Positions 43,002 through 54,506 of a stretch of DNA of 64,000 nt are shown here, piece after piece (position 1 is the stretch's first letter; the number at the start of each line of letters is the position of its first letter). The stretch spans positions 1,116,001 through 1,180,000 of the forward strand of contig JACZZP010000001.1 in assembly GCA_015183035.1 (NCBI GenBank), read 5' to 3'. This DNA is from Meloidogyne chitwoodi. Taxonomy: Eukaryota > Nematoda > Chromadorea > Rhabditida > Meloidogynidae. Position numbers and translations under genes: made by a program. The notes below the pieces were generated by a model that saw nothing but the letters and a program-made list of their open reading frames with translations, ran no database searches and was not told the DNA's origin.

Positions 43002-44233
43002 CGTTAGAAATAATACTTGCACGACGAAGATTTTCTTTAATTCTTTTATGATTATAATTAAGTTCATTAAACATAAAATAATTATGTTCCATTCGATTAA
43101 TATGATAAAGATGTGGTTGTATTGAAGCCATTAATAAATAACATTCACCATAAGGAATACTTTTAAATTAATTAATTAAATTTAAATTAAATACCTAGGA
43201 TTAGCTGCATCATGTCTTTGTTCATGAAATAAATACGAACTTTTTATCCAATTCATAACAGAAAATAATGCAATTACAGCATTTTTAACAACTTTATATG
43301 GACTAGATATTCTTGTCATTAATTGATATTCTCTTCTATTATCTTTTTTTTTTAATATAAATAAATTAATTTAATTATTATATACCTAAATTAGATGTTA
43401 ATCCAACAGAAGTAATTACTGGAATTCCAATAGAATCTTTATCTTTCCAATAAGGAGACATTCTTGCAACAGGAGCTAATGCATAAACAAATGCATAACC
43501 TAAAAATATAATTTTAATAATTAAATTAATTTTTAGAAATATTTTTAAATAAAATCTTTTAAATAATTAAAAAATACCAATGATACAATCAAGTTTATTA
43601 TTAACTAATTGATTTATTGCTACATTAGGACCATGAGCATCAGAAAGTTGTGAATCTTCAAAATGAATTTGTAATGAATTTTGTGGTACTAATTGTAGTC
43701 TGTAGACTTCTTCAATAGCCTTTTTATTTTAATAAATAAATAATTAAATTAAATAAATAAAATAGATATTAAATTATTTAAAAAAAAAAAGTTACCTCAT
43801 CAACTACAGGTTTTGCTTTTAAAATTGTTATTTTAAAAGGATTTTCATTTCTACGTCCATCATTAGTAGGTAAAGGGAATAAAATATGAATTGGATATTC
43901 TTGATTAATTTTATATTCTTTTTTATTTTCAATTAAATAATGTTGTTTATGTCTGTGTGATCTATTTATTTTTTTAAAAAATAAATTATTAATTAAATCC
44001 TTCTTTTCATTATTATTTATTTTATTATTTCCATCAACTAGCATTGTTGTTGTTATTAAAAAGGCACAAAATTTAAAAATAACCCTTGAAGTTATTTTTG
44101 TTTTTAATAATAAATTTAATAAAAATAATAATGAAAACGTCTTTTTTAATTTATAGAAATTATTATTTAAATATTTGTTGTTTTTGCCTTGAAGATTTGT
44201 TGAATTTTTTGATTGGCATTTTAAGCATAACAT
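43002..44233 (-). CDS. Guanylyl cyclase 5' cassette C
   Basis: Five exons; the first is 43796-44233 and the last ends at 43002. The N-terminus is basic with hydrophobic stretches (LLFLLNLLLKTK, FCAFLITTTMLV). The ANF-receptor half is close to cassette A: ITILKAKPVVDEAIEEVY, HFEDSQLSDAHGPN, DCIIGYAFVYALAPVARM, GIPVITSVGLTSNL, then REYQLMTRISSPYKVV. It ends RRASIISN plus one base, phase 1, with a strong donor gtaagt. Junction to 34798 would give Val. All internal introns have gt..ag ends. Confidence 0.78.
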
Positions 44234-47025
44234 TATGCCAATTAAGCATTTTTAAATATTTTTTTAATTTTATTTTAAATAAATTTATTTAATAATTATT
44301 AAAATTAAATATTTTAATAAAAAGTTTATTAAAAATTCTGTAAAAAAAATAGAGTAAAATAAATATATAATTTGTTAATTAATTATATAAATAAAAAGAG
44401 AAAGATAATTTGTAAATGACAGTTAATTTATTTAAATAAATTTAGAAAAACAAAATTTAATAAAATTAATTAATTATTTAAACATTTGGATTTAAAATAT
44501 AAAAAAAATAAGGTAGTGTGTGTCTTTTATAATAAATAATAAAAAAATAAAATATATTTAGTTGCTTTGGTAATAAAGTAAAATAAATTATTATTAAATA
44601 ATAATAAAATAATAGAAGCCGTAAAAGGAAGAATATGAAATCATAAAGAGGAAATAAATTATTTAAAAAATAAATAAATTAATTTAATAAAATAAAAATG
44701 GTGGAACCATCGTTTAAAGATAAAAATTATTTATTTTATTACAAAATTTATGCTAAAAAATTGATTAAGAAAACAAATAAATTTAAAAATGAAGAAAATT
44801 AATTTTTTCATTTTTATTTGCCTAATAGAAATATATATTATTTTATTTATTTAAATATTCTATTTTAGTAATTTGGTAAATGATTATTGATGTTTAGTAA
44901 ATTTATTTTAAATAAAAGAGTTTTGTTAAAATAATAGATAAATTATTTATTTATTTTAAAAAATATTTTAAAATAAATTTTTATATAATTTTGATAAATT
45001 AATTCTTAAAAATGTCAATTATATAAAAATAAATAAATATTTAAAAAATAATGTTTGATTATTAGCCAAATTTGCAAATAAAATAAATAAATATATAATT
45101 ATTATTAATTAATTATTAAAAAAAATAATAAAATATTTATTAAAAAAGAAAAAGCCAATTGACCTCAATTTATTAATAATATTTTTAAAAATATTAATAA
45201 AATATTCCTTTGAAGGAAATAATATTTAAAATTAAATAAATTACCCATCTGGTTTTAAAATAAATTAAATATAATTATATATTTTATTAAATAAAAGAAT
45301 AGTTAAAAAAAAATTAATTTTGCAAAGGTTTTACATTTTTATTTCTTTTTACGTAATAATTATATATATATATTTTTATAATAAAATTATTATATAAATA
45401 TTAACAAAAAATAAAATATAATTTTAAAAATGAAAGAAATCCTTTCTTTCTTTTGAATAATAAAATATTATTACTTTTTTTGGATTATTTAAAAAATTAA
45501 AGGCAACTTTGGTTTGACAAAAATTTGTGAATAAAAGTATGAAAATTAAAAAAAAAGAAAAAGTCAAGTAATGTGAGAGAGTAATTCTCTTTTATTTTTT
45601 ATATTTAATGAAAATAATTTAATCATCTATTCATTCTTTTTTTTGCTTTTGAAAATACAAAAAAAGAGCAACCAAATATTTTATTATTTTTATACTCTCT
45701 TTTAACTAAAAACTTATTTTAATTTCTATTTATTTGAAAATTTTTTTATTTTCTGCAAAATTTTTCAAAAGGGCAAATTTATAAAAATTAAATAATTAAT
45801 TTTTAAATAAAATTATATTTTATATAATTTAAATAAGTAAGAATAGAAGATAAAAGAATAAAGAATATTATTTATTTAAATTAGTAATTATTAAAAAATA
45901 AATAAATAAAATATTTTCTAAATTATTTAGATACTAAATAAATAAATATATTTATTTATTTATTTATTTTTTATCTTCTCTGAATTAAAAATAAAAAAAC
46001 CATTAATTTAATAAAAATGTGACTAACACTGTAAAAGATTTATTACTAAAAGTTATTTATTGATTAAAATTTTAAAACAAAAAAATTTTTAATTCAATTA
46101 AAAATACTTAGGTAATTTTAGTTTAAAAAATAAAAAATAAATTTAATAATATTTAAAAATAAAATATTATTAAAATTTTTATTTAAACCCAAAAATGCCC
46201 TCATAGAATTGAAAAAATAAAAAAATACTATTTTCCCTTTGGGATTATAAAAATAAAAAATATATATTTAAAAAAAAAGTTTGGAATGAAAAATAAAAAA
46301 AATAAGTAAAAATATTTTTTTAAGAGAGAAAAAACTAAATGCTTAAAAATAAATCTTAAAAACGATAAAACATTTAAAATATAATTTAATGGGTAATTAA
46401 AATGAATTATGTGAAATTTATATTTTAAATTATTTATTTTATTAAATAAAAATATAGGTATACCTACATAATTTAAATATAATTAATTTTTAAAAAATAA
46501 TAAATTATTATAAATATTAAATTATTAAAAAAAATAAAAATCAATTTAAAAATTATTTTATAGTAAAATAACTTTTATTATTTTAAAATATGTACATAAA
46601 TATTATTTAATTTTTAATAAAAAATAAATTAAAAATATATAAATTTATTTTTAAAAAAGAGAAAATAACTTTATTAAAAATAAATATTATTGACTTTATC
46701 TCCTTCTTCTCAATTTACACATTTTCCCCTTTTTATTTAGTCCCAATACAAATGCGCAAGCAAATAAATAAATAAATAAATAAATATTAAATAAATAAAT
46801 ATCCTCTTCCCCTCTACTAAATACTAACTAATACATATTTATTAATAAAATAGATTTTTTTAATCCCTGTCACACATTTTTAATTCTAACAAATATTTTT
46901 CTTAAAAAACAGTTTCCACAGCAATTTTTAAATAAAATATTTAGTGAAAAAAAAACAAAACACAATGACAAAAACAAAAATATAATAAATAAAATAAATA
47001 TTTTATTTATTTTAAAAAAACTTAC
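44234..47025. other. A+T desert between cassettes C and D
   Basis: No gene recognised. Simple A+T repeats throughout. The weak minus-strand open frame at 46870-47052 overlaps the end of cassette D and is a hydrophobic intron read-through. Confidence 0.65.
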
Positions 47026-48181
47026 TGCTATAATTATTTCCAGCTTTTTCAATTAATAATTGTTTATATTGTTGTCTATTAAAAGCAGAATTAGTAAAAG
47101 TTGGAGAAATTATTAAATCAGCCTCAACACCCCATTTATTCTTTTTTGCTCGAAGAAAGAAACCCTTAAAATATTTAAATTAATTATTAATAATTTATAA
47201 AATAGTAAAATAAATATAAATTAATTAATTTAAATTAATTCTCTAACAGAAGAGAAAAGTCTGCAAGAACCAGCTTCGTGTAATTCATTTTGCCAAAATT
47301 GTTTTTCATAAAATATACGAGCTTGTGACCAATTCATTCGATGAAAAAAAAATTCAATTAATTGAATACTATGATCCTATAAAAAAATATTTATTCTAAA
47401 AAAATAAAAAATAATACCTGAAGAGGTCCAAATTGTGTTAATAAAGTTGTATTTTTTTCTTCTTTAAAGAATTCACTAAAAAAAATAAAAAAATATATAT
47501 TTATTTAAATAAATAATTTAATAAATACCTAGAATGTGAATTTGTAATTATTGGAATTTGTTTATAACTAAGAATGCGCATAATTGTAGCAACTAAATAA
47601 TCACAAGCAGGTCCAAAAGCAACATTAATCTTTATTTAAGTAATTAATTTATTTAATATAATGTACTATTTAATTTTTCTAAATTATATTAAAAATAAAT
47701 ATTATAATAATTTTAAAATTAATTATAAATTTACTCCTTTATTATTATTCCATTGCAAAGCTTCAAGTGCAGCCCATGCTGCTGATCTTTGTGCATGGCA
47801 TTGAAGAATTGACTTAGTTTGACCTATAAGAAGCCATTTTGAATTATTTGTCCATTTTGATAAAAAATGATAATAAGCATCCTCAATAGCAATATCTTTT
47901 TAATTAAATAATTATTTTTTTAAATTTAATTTAATAACCAATTATTGGGGCAACAGAATGCATTGTAGCTAAATGACGTTCAATAATTTCTAATAAAATA
48001 TTTATTTAAATATTTTATTTAAATAAAAATATGTAAAACCATCTTTTCTTTCATATTGTTCAATTTTTACATCATTAGGAAGGAAAAGTGCTCCCAAAAG
48101 TGGAAATAAAAAAGTAAAGTTATTATCTCCAATAATTGTTTGGCTGATAATTAAAATTAATAATAATAATAATAATAACAT
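47026..48181 (-). CDS. Guanylyl cyclase 5' cassette D (farthest upstream, most divergent)
   Basis: Exons 48040-48181, 47939-47989 and at least four more down to 47026. It begins with a signal peptide (MLLLLLLILIISQTIIG) and FLFPLLGALFLPND. The ANF-receptor half includes HSVAPIIGDIAIEDAYYH, INVAFGPACDYLVATIMR, KQIPIITNSHS and RMNWSQARIFYE, then a cysteine-containing loop and ADLIISPTFTNSAF. It ends GNNYS plus one base in phase 1 with donor gtaagt, so joining 34798 gives Ile. It differs most from A-C and could bind a different ligand. The donor lies about 12 kb from the shared exon. Confidence 0.75.
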
Positions 48182-50277
48182 TATTTTTCATTTCAAAATA
48201 TAATTAAAATATCTTTTTCTGAAAATTTTGAAATTTATTAATAATAATTTTTATATATATAGAAATATTTAAATAAATTAAAATTTAATAAATTTAAATT
48301 ATTTTTTTTACAAATTTTAAATTCAATAAAAAATATATTTTACGGCTGAAAATACTCAATAATTTTCTATATTTTTACATTTAATAAATAAAAATAATAA
48401 ATCAATCATTTCATTTAATATGTAATATTCTTTTTTTAAAAAAAAAGAAAAACCAATTAATTTTTAAAAATATATTAAACGAAGATAATAAATGACCAAA
48501 ATTAATAAAAAAATAAATTATATGTATTAAATTTATTTTTTGATAAAAAAATAAACAAATTTTGACATTTATATTTTAATAAAAATATTTCTCTATTTTT
48601 TGATAAATTTAACAATACTCTTGAGAGAGAATATAAAGGAAATATTTATTTATTGGAAGAAAAGTTAAAGCATTTATATATTAAGAAATTGACGAGGAAA
48701 GAAAATTGTTGCTGAGAAAAAAAGGGGGAAAATATGTTGTGTAAATGACATCAAAAACAGCTTTGTGAAAAAATAAGAAAAGTACGTATATAATTTTTTA
48801 ATATTATTTTTGCAAAATTAAAAAAAAAAAGAAGAGATTATCTCTTTAAGGTTGCTAATTTAAATTTGAGAAGAAAAGAAGCTATTAAATTATTACTTAG
48901 ATAATAAATATAATTTTTTTATTATGGACATAAAATTAATAATATTTAAAAGTATTAAAAAAAGCTTTAATTTAAACTTTTTTTTTTAATTATTTTAAAA
49001 AATTAAAGGATTAATAAAAAATATTAAGGAAATAATGTAGAAAAGACAAAAACTAAATGGACATTTATAAACAGCTTATTAGAAGAGAATAATAAAAATT
49101 ATTTTTAAATGGTATATTATAGGTGGTGCGAAACTTGCAGATAACGAATTTTGCAGATCGAAACTTGCAGACCGACATCACTATTTTTAAAAACACAGAT
49201 TTCACTATTTTTAGGTAAAAAGTTTAAAGATCAAAAAGAATATCAATTGTTAACTAGGTAATAAATACTGTTTGGTTCCAAATTTGAGTTGGCAAGAAAC
49301 GATCCATGACGGAGTGCTTGTCTTATTGCATCGAGGAGCTCCCTGATGCCTGCGCGGACAGCGCAAGACAATACCATCTCCCCTGCTCGCTCTACGATTT
49401 TCGCTCATTTGCTGATTACATGATGGCATAATGGAGGTACAGACCGTAAAATATTATGTTGTTGTAAAAAATGAATATCAGATTCTTTTGTATTAATAGG
49501 TTGTAATTTTGAAGATCACCCATTTTTTTATTTTTTCTCTAAATTTTTTTATACTCTAATGTCGGCTGCAAAATTCGATCTGCAAAATTCGGACCGCAAG
49601 TTTCGGCACGCCATATTATATGGATATAATTATTTGGGTAAAATAATTTAGTTATAAAATAAAAACTTATTAAATTTATTAAAATTAAAAAGATTGGGTA
49701 ATTTAAACTTTTTTTGTTAAATAATTTAAATAAAAATATTATTTGTACTTTTTTTAATTTTAAGGGTTTCCCTTATAACATCATAGTCGTGGATTTCATC
49801 CTAAGGGAATGGGAAGTAAGTAAAAGTAGAGAAACTGTTTGTTTTATTGAAGCAGAAAATTTATTACTTTTTCTTTTGCAAACTTTTCTAGCAAACAAAA
49901 GGCTGAAATATAAAAAAAATTCTGCCAAATGAATTGCTGGAAAAAAATAGCCTCGAGACTTTTTTCTTTGATTAAAAGCCGCAATTGAAAGAAATAAATA
50001 AATAAAAAATTTTCTAAAAAAAGTTGGTATTTTTCAAAAAAAGAATTCATGAAAATTTTAATAAAAATATAAAAAAATGGATTAATACTAATAGAAAACA
50101 AAATTATTTTAAATAATATTTTAATTATTTTAATAATAAAATAAAAATTAAATTAATAACAAATTTAATATTTTAATTTAATAACAATAAAATTCTAAAA
50201 GAAAATCAAAAAATGAATCTTTTAAAATAACAAAAGGAATTATTTTGTAATTGATTTGTTTGTTTTTTTAAATAATT
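48182..50277. other. Intergenic region between the guanylyl cyclase locus and IARS2
   Basis: Should hold the promoter of cassette D. It contains an inverted-repeat element (49122-49612). The remainder is A+T-rich with no supported gene; open frames near 49714-50101 have no motifs. Confidence 0.55.
49122..49612. mobile_element. 491-bp inverted-repeat element with 8-bp target duplication
   Basis: The ends are GGTGGTGCGAAAC (49122) and GTTTCGGCACGCC (ending 49612), inverted with mismatches. Both are followed inward by AATTTTGCAGATCGAA-type copies. ATATTATA flanks both sides (49114-49121 and 49613-49620). The duplication length fits hAT-like non-autonomous elements. The centre (about 49290-49440) is clearly less A+T-rich than the surroundings. 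Confidence 0.75.
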
Positions 50278-53200
50278 TTAGCATGTTCTCTCTTTTTTAT
50301 TTTCTTTTTCATTTTGCAGAATATTAAATTCCCTCTGTTTATATTGTTGCATTAAATTATCTGCGAATTCGCACTTCTCGCAAAATCGAGAAGAACGGCA
50401 AAGCAAATTTAATTCACCATTTATATTTTCTGTTACTTTTATTTCTTTAACATTTTCATTTTCCTCTATATTTTTCAAAATATTTAAACTTTCTCCTCTT
50501 TTCCCAATTCGATTATTTATTTTTCGGCAACGAGCACACCAATCAAATCCTTCAGCAAATGGATTGAGTAATTGAATATTTAAATCTGTTGAATTATTTT
50601 CAGAAAGACGAACAAAAGAAGAACCAAAAAGTTCAACAATTTCTGAATTAATTTGATTTTCATTATTATATACTTTAAATAAAGAAGATAATTGTTCTAA
50701 ATTTCCATTAATTAATAGACCAAAATAACGAATGGAAGGTTCTTTTATTCGACGTGTGTTTAGTTTTGGATATTCACCCTGAAATTTATTATAATTTTAT
50801 TTATTAAAGGTTATTTTCGATAAGATTTAATGTTTAAAAAAAAATAAAATTTATTTATTTACCTTATTAATCAAATCAATTGCATCCAGTCTTAATTTAT
50901 GCACAATCCTAATTAATTTATAAAGCTCTTCTTTATCACCTATTGTTTCCTTTAATTGAATGTTATCATCTTCTACAACATTAAAAACATCACGGAATGC
51001 CAATTCCACGTTGTCATTAAATTGTGGATGGTAGGTAAAATATTCAGCAGCCAGATGAGGCAGAATTGGAGCTATCAACCGAACTAAAATATATCCTAAT
51101 TTATTTAATGTAAAAAGAGCTGATTTGTGTGCAGCAGAATTAATTGGTTCACAATAGAGACGATCACGAACAGATGTCTATTATTATTATTTTATTAATA
51201 AACAAAATTTTAACAAACAATATATGAAGAAGCATATTTTTGAGTGAATTGAAAATATTCCTCCATTAATCTTCCAAATCTATAATCGCGATAAAGAGAA
51301 TTGATCAACTCAGAAAAGTCATCTAAACGGGCCAAAATATACTGAAATATATTTTCTTTTTAATTTAAAAATAAAATATTAATTATATACACGATCTAAT
51401 GTTTGTAATTGTGGTATATCCCCTCTCCTAAACAAATTGTTATCCTTTTCAAAATTTATTTTTTTAGCAGTTTCCATAGTTCCAAGAATAAAACGTAGAA
51501 TATCCCTGATTCCTTTCAATCTAGTCTGTACTTCTCGCACCATATTTGGACCAATTCTAACTTCTCCAGCAAAATCAGCCCCCATCCATGCAGCCCAATA
51601 CCGAAGACCATCTGCACCGATTGGATCGCTTGTCAGTGTGCCATCAGTAATCTTTAAAAAAATATTAAATAAAAATAAATTGTCATAGTAACTGACAGTT
51701 TCAGGTGGAACAACATTTCCTTTTGACTTTGACATTTTAGCTCCTTGATCATCAACAGCCATTCCATGAATAAGAATGCGTTTAAAGGGAGCTGAATCCT
51801 AAAAAATAATTCAATAAGCTTTTTCAAATAAAAAATACTTGAAGAGCCATAGAAGTAACAAAAGAAGACTGAAACCAGCCGCGAAATTGATCTTTGCCCT
51901 CAATCACAACATCAGCAACTTTTGGAAAAGATAATGTATGCCAAGCTAGTCCACTATCCATCCATACATCCATTACTTCTGTACGTTTTTCCAAATTTTT
52001 TAAAGATGAAAATGGGAATCCCTTTGAATAAAATTTAAAATTAAATATTTAGGTTATCAAAAGAGGAAAACCTCTTTAACAAAATTAAAAAAATCCAATA
52101 CCTTAAGTTGAGAAAGTTCTTCAAGTGTTAAAGTCCACCACATGTCTGTATTTGATTTATTTTTGACTAATTGGGCATAGGAACGTATAAAATCTCCACT
52201 AGTTTTTACATCCTCAGAGTCACCAATTCCTTCTTTTAGGGTAATTGCTGGAATAGGAACACCCCAACTACGTTGACGTGAAATACACCATTCATCTCGA
52301 CGCGTAAAAAATGTGGAAAATGCAGGACGGAGATCTTTTGTTTTAAAATAATTTTAATCTTTAATTTTAAAATTATTCACCTACAGATCCAGCAGAAACA
52401 TTAATACCCGGTAAAGAATAAATAGCTTCCTCACATCGTTTATTTAAGGAAGAGACATTCATAAACCATTGAGGACAACTTCGAATAATAACTGGCTATA
52501 AAAAAATAATTATTAAAATATTAAATCCAAAAATGTTAAAAAAACAGTTTTAACCCATGCCCTTATAATATTCATCAATTAAAAAATTAAATTCTCTTAA
52601 CCTTATTGTAACGCCAATCATATGGATAAGAGTGAATATGATCATATTCATGTAGAACATCCTTCCTCAAAAATTAATTAAAATAAAAATTTAAAAATAT
52701 TAATCCTTACTTAAGCTTTTCCAAAACAGCTTTAGTACCTTCTCCAATCACTTCTTTGCCTTGAAGTTCATAGCCCATATGACGAGTATAACATCCATTT
52801 TCGTCAACGAAACATTCAATAATATAACGTTGAGAACCAATCTAAATAAAATAATTAATTATTTTATCAAAAAAAAACTTTGTAATCATCATGTCCATGT
52901 GCATAGGACAAATGTACTAAACCAGTGCCAATATCTGCCTTGACAAAATCTGCAGCAATAATTTCTTGAGCCAAATCATTGTACATTGCATTTTTATAAA
53001 AAAATCGACGATTTTTTGCTAATTCTTCTCCCTTGATTGTACCAACCAATTGAAATTCTTTTTTTAATAATTTAGAAATATTTTCGATTAAATTTTTAGC
53101 AACAATATAAATTTTTCGAGTAGCGGTTTTGCTAAATAAAAGAAAAAATTATATTATAAGAATTTTCTCACTAAGTTTCATCTTTAGATTCAATTGCCGC

Positions 53201-54334
53201 ATATTCAATATTTGGATGTACAGCAATTGCATTATTCATTGGAATTGTCATGAAAAAATAAATCTTTCATTTTTATTAAAAAATATTTAAATTACCAAGG
53301 TGTTGTTGTCCAAATCATCAAATAAATTTGTGTTGATTTTTTAGAATTAGGAGAAATAGCTGACTTGTTTTGCCATTGTAAGTTGTCAATATCAAAATTA
53401 ATTAACTAGAAACAAAAATAAAATTTAGTAGTTTTTAAAATAATTTTTATAAAATTATTCTAAACTTACTCTAAATCCAAATAAAACAGCTGTACTTCTA
53501 TGCTCATCATTATATTCAAGTTCTGATTCTGCTAGGGCAGAGCATGAATGTGGAGACCGAAAGATTTATTTTCAAAAAAAAAAATTTCCAAAACTCACCA
53601 GTAGACAGGACCCATCTTTCGATAAATTAAACCACGTTCATAAAGTTTAGCAAATATTTCCAATTGTTTAGAGACATAATCGGGGCTCATTGTTATGTAA
53701 GGATTTGTAAAATCTGCTGAACAACCCCAGCGAAGAAAAGAAGTTATTTGGGACTGAATTGTGTTTTCAGCAATTTGGCGGCAATTAGCTCGTAAAATAA
53801 GTGCGTCCTGTCCCTTTTAATGATTTGTTAACTATATTAAATTAATTATTATTTACCTTGCTGTCATATTGTTTTAGAACTTTTAACTCAATTGGTAGTC
53901 CATGACAATCCCAACCCGATCTGAAATCAACATTATATCCCATCTGAACTCTACTTTTTAGGACAAAATCTTTCAATAATTTATTTATTGCATGTCCAAC
54001 ATGAACATTTCCATTTGCATATGGCGGCCCATCAAGTATAGTAAATCTGATATTTTAGATCATTGAATGTAATTATTTAATACAGATCCTATTAATAAAC
54101 TAATAAAATCTAAAAATTAATTTCAATACTTTTTAATTTTAATTAAAGAAATTTGAGATAAAAAACCAACTTTTCTAGATTGGAACTTGTTTTACGTGTT
54201 TTCTGCCATTGATAAAAACCAGAAAAATTGCCAATGGCTGATAGATGTGAGTCAAGTCTGGCTCGTTCCGAGCTTTTCGGTAAAGCAGGAAATTCAGTCT
54301 TCGGAAGAAAAATGGGTAATTTTTGGAATTTCAT
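50278..54334 (-). CDS. IARS2: Isoleucyl-tRNA synthetase, mitochondrial type
   Basis: Class I aminoacyl-tRNA synthetase. The HIGH-like motif is in [18 protein letters not shown] (about 54030), followed by [20 protein letters not shown]. The region [21 protein letters not shown] follows, then the CP1 editing domain with GTIKGEEL and [18 protein letters not shown] (about 52900-53040). The KMSKS loop is [15 protein letters not shown] (about 51730). The anticodon-binding region includes [18 protein letters not shown] and [20 protein letters not shown]-terminal zinc-binding part shows CARC (about 50530) and CEKC (about 50360), typical of bacterial/mitochondrial enzymes. The start at 54334 gives a basic leader. 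It charges mitochondrial tRNA-Ile. The gene follows PARL by about 170 bp on the same strand. Confidence 0.9.
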
Positions 54335-54506
54335 TTCTAAAAGAAATTTTATAAATGTTCTAATAACATTTTGACTGAAAAATATTAAATTTATTGTTTG
54401 TTGAAATATATATATGATATTTATATAATAAACAAATAATAACAAACCAAAAAATCAATTAGAATTTAATCTATAATTTAAATAAAATTTAAATTTTAAT
54501 TTTATA

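Noticed and set aside
37729..48181. Cassettes B, C and D as three complete, separate guanylyl cyclase genes
   Set aside because: None is followed by transmembrane, kinase-homology or cyclase exons before the next cassette. They could still be truncated duplicates, which is stated as the alternative.
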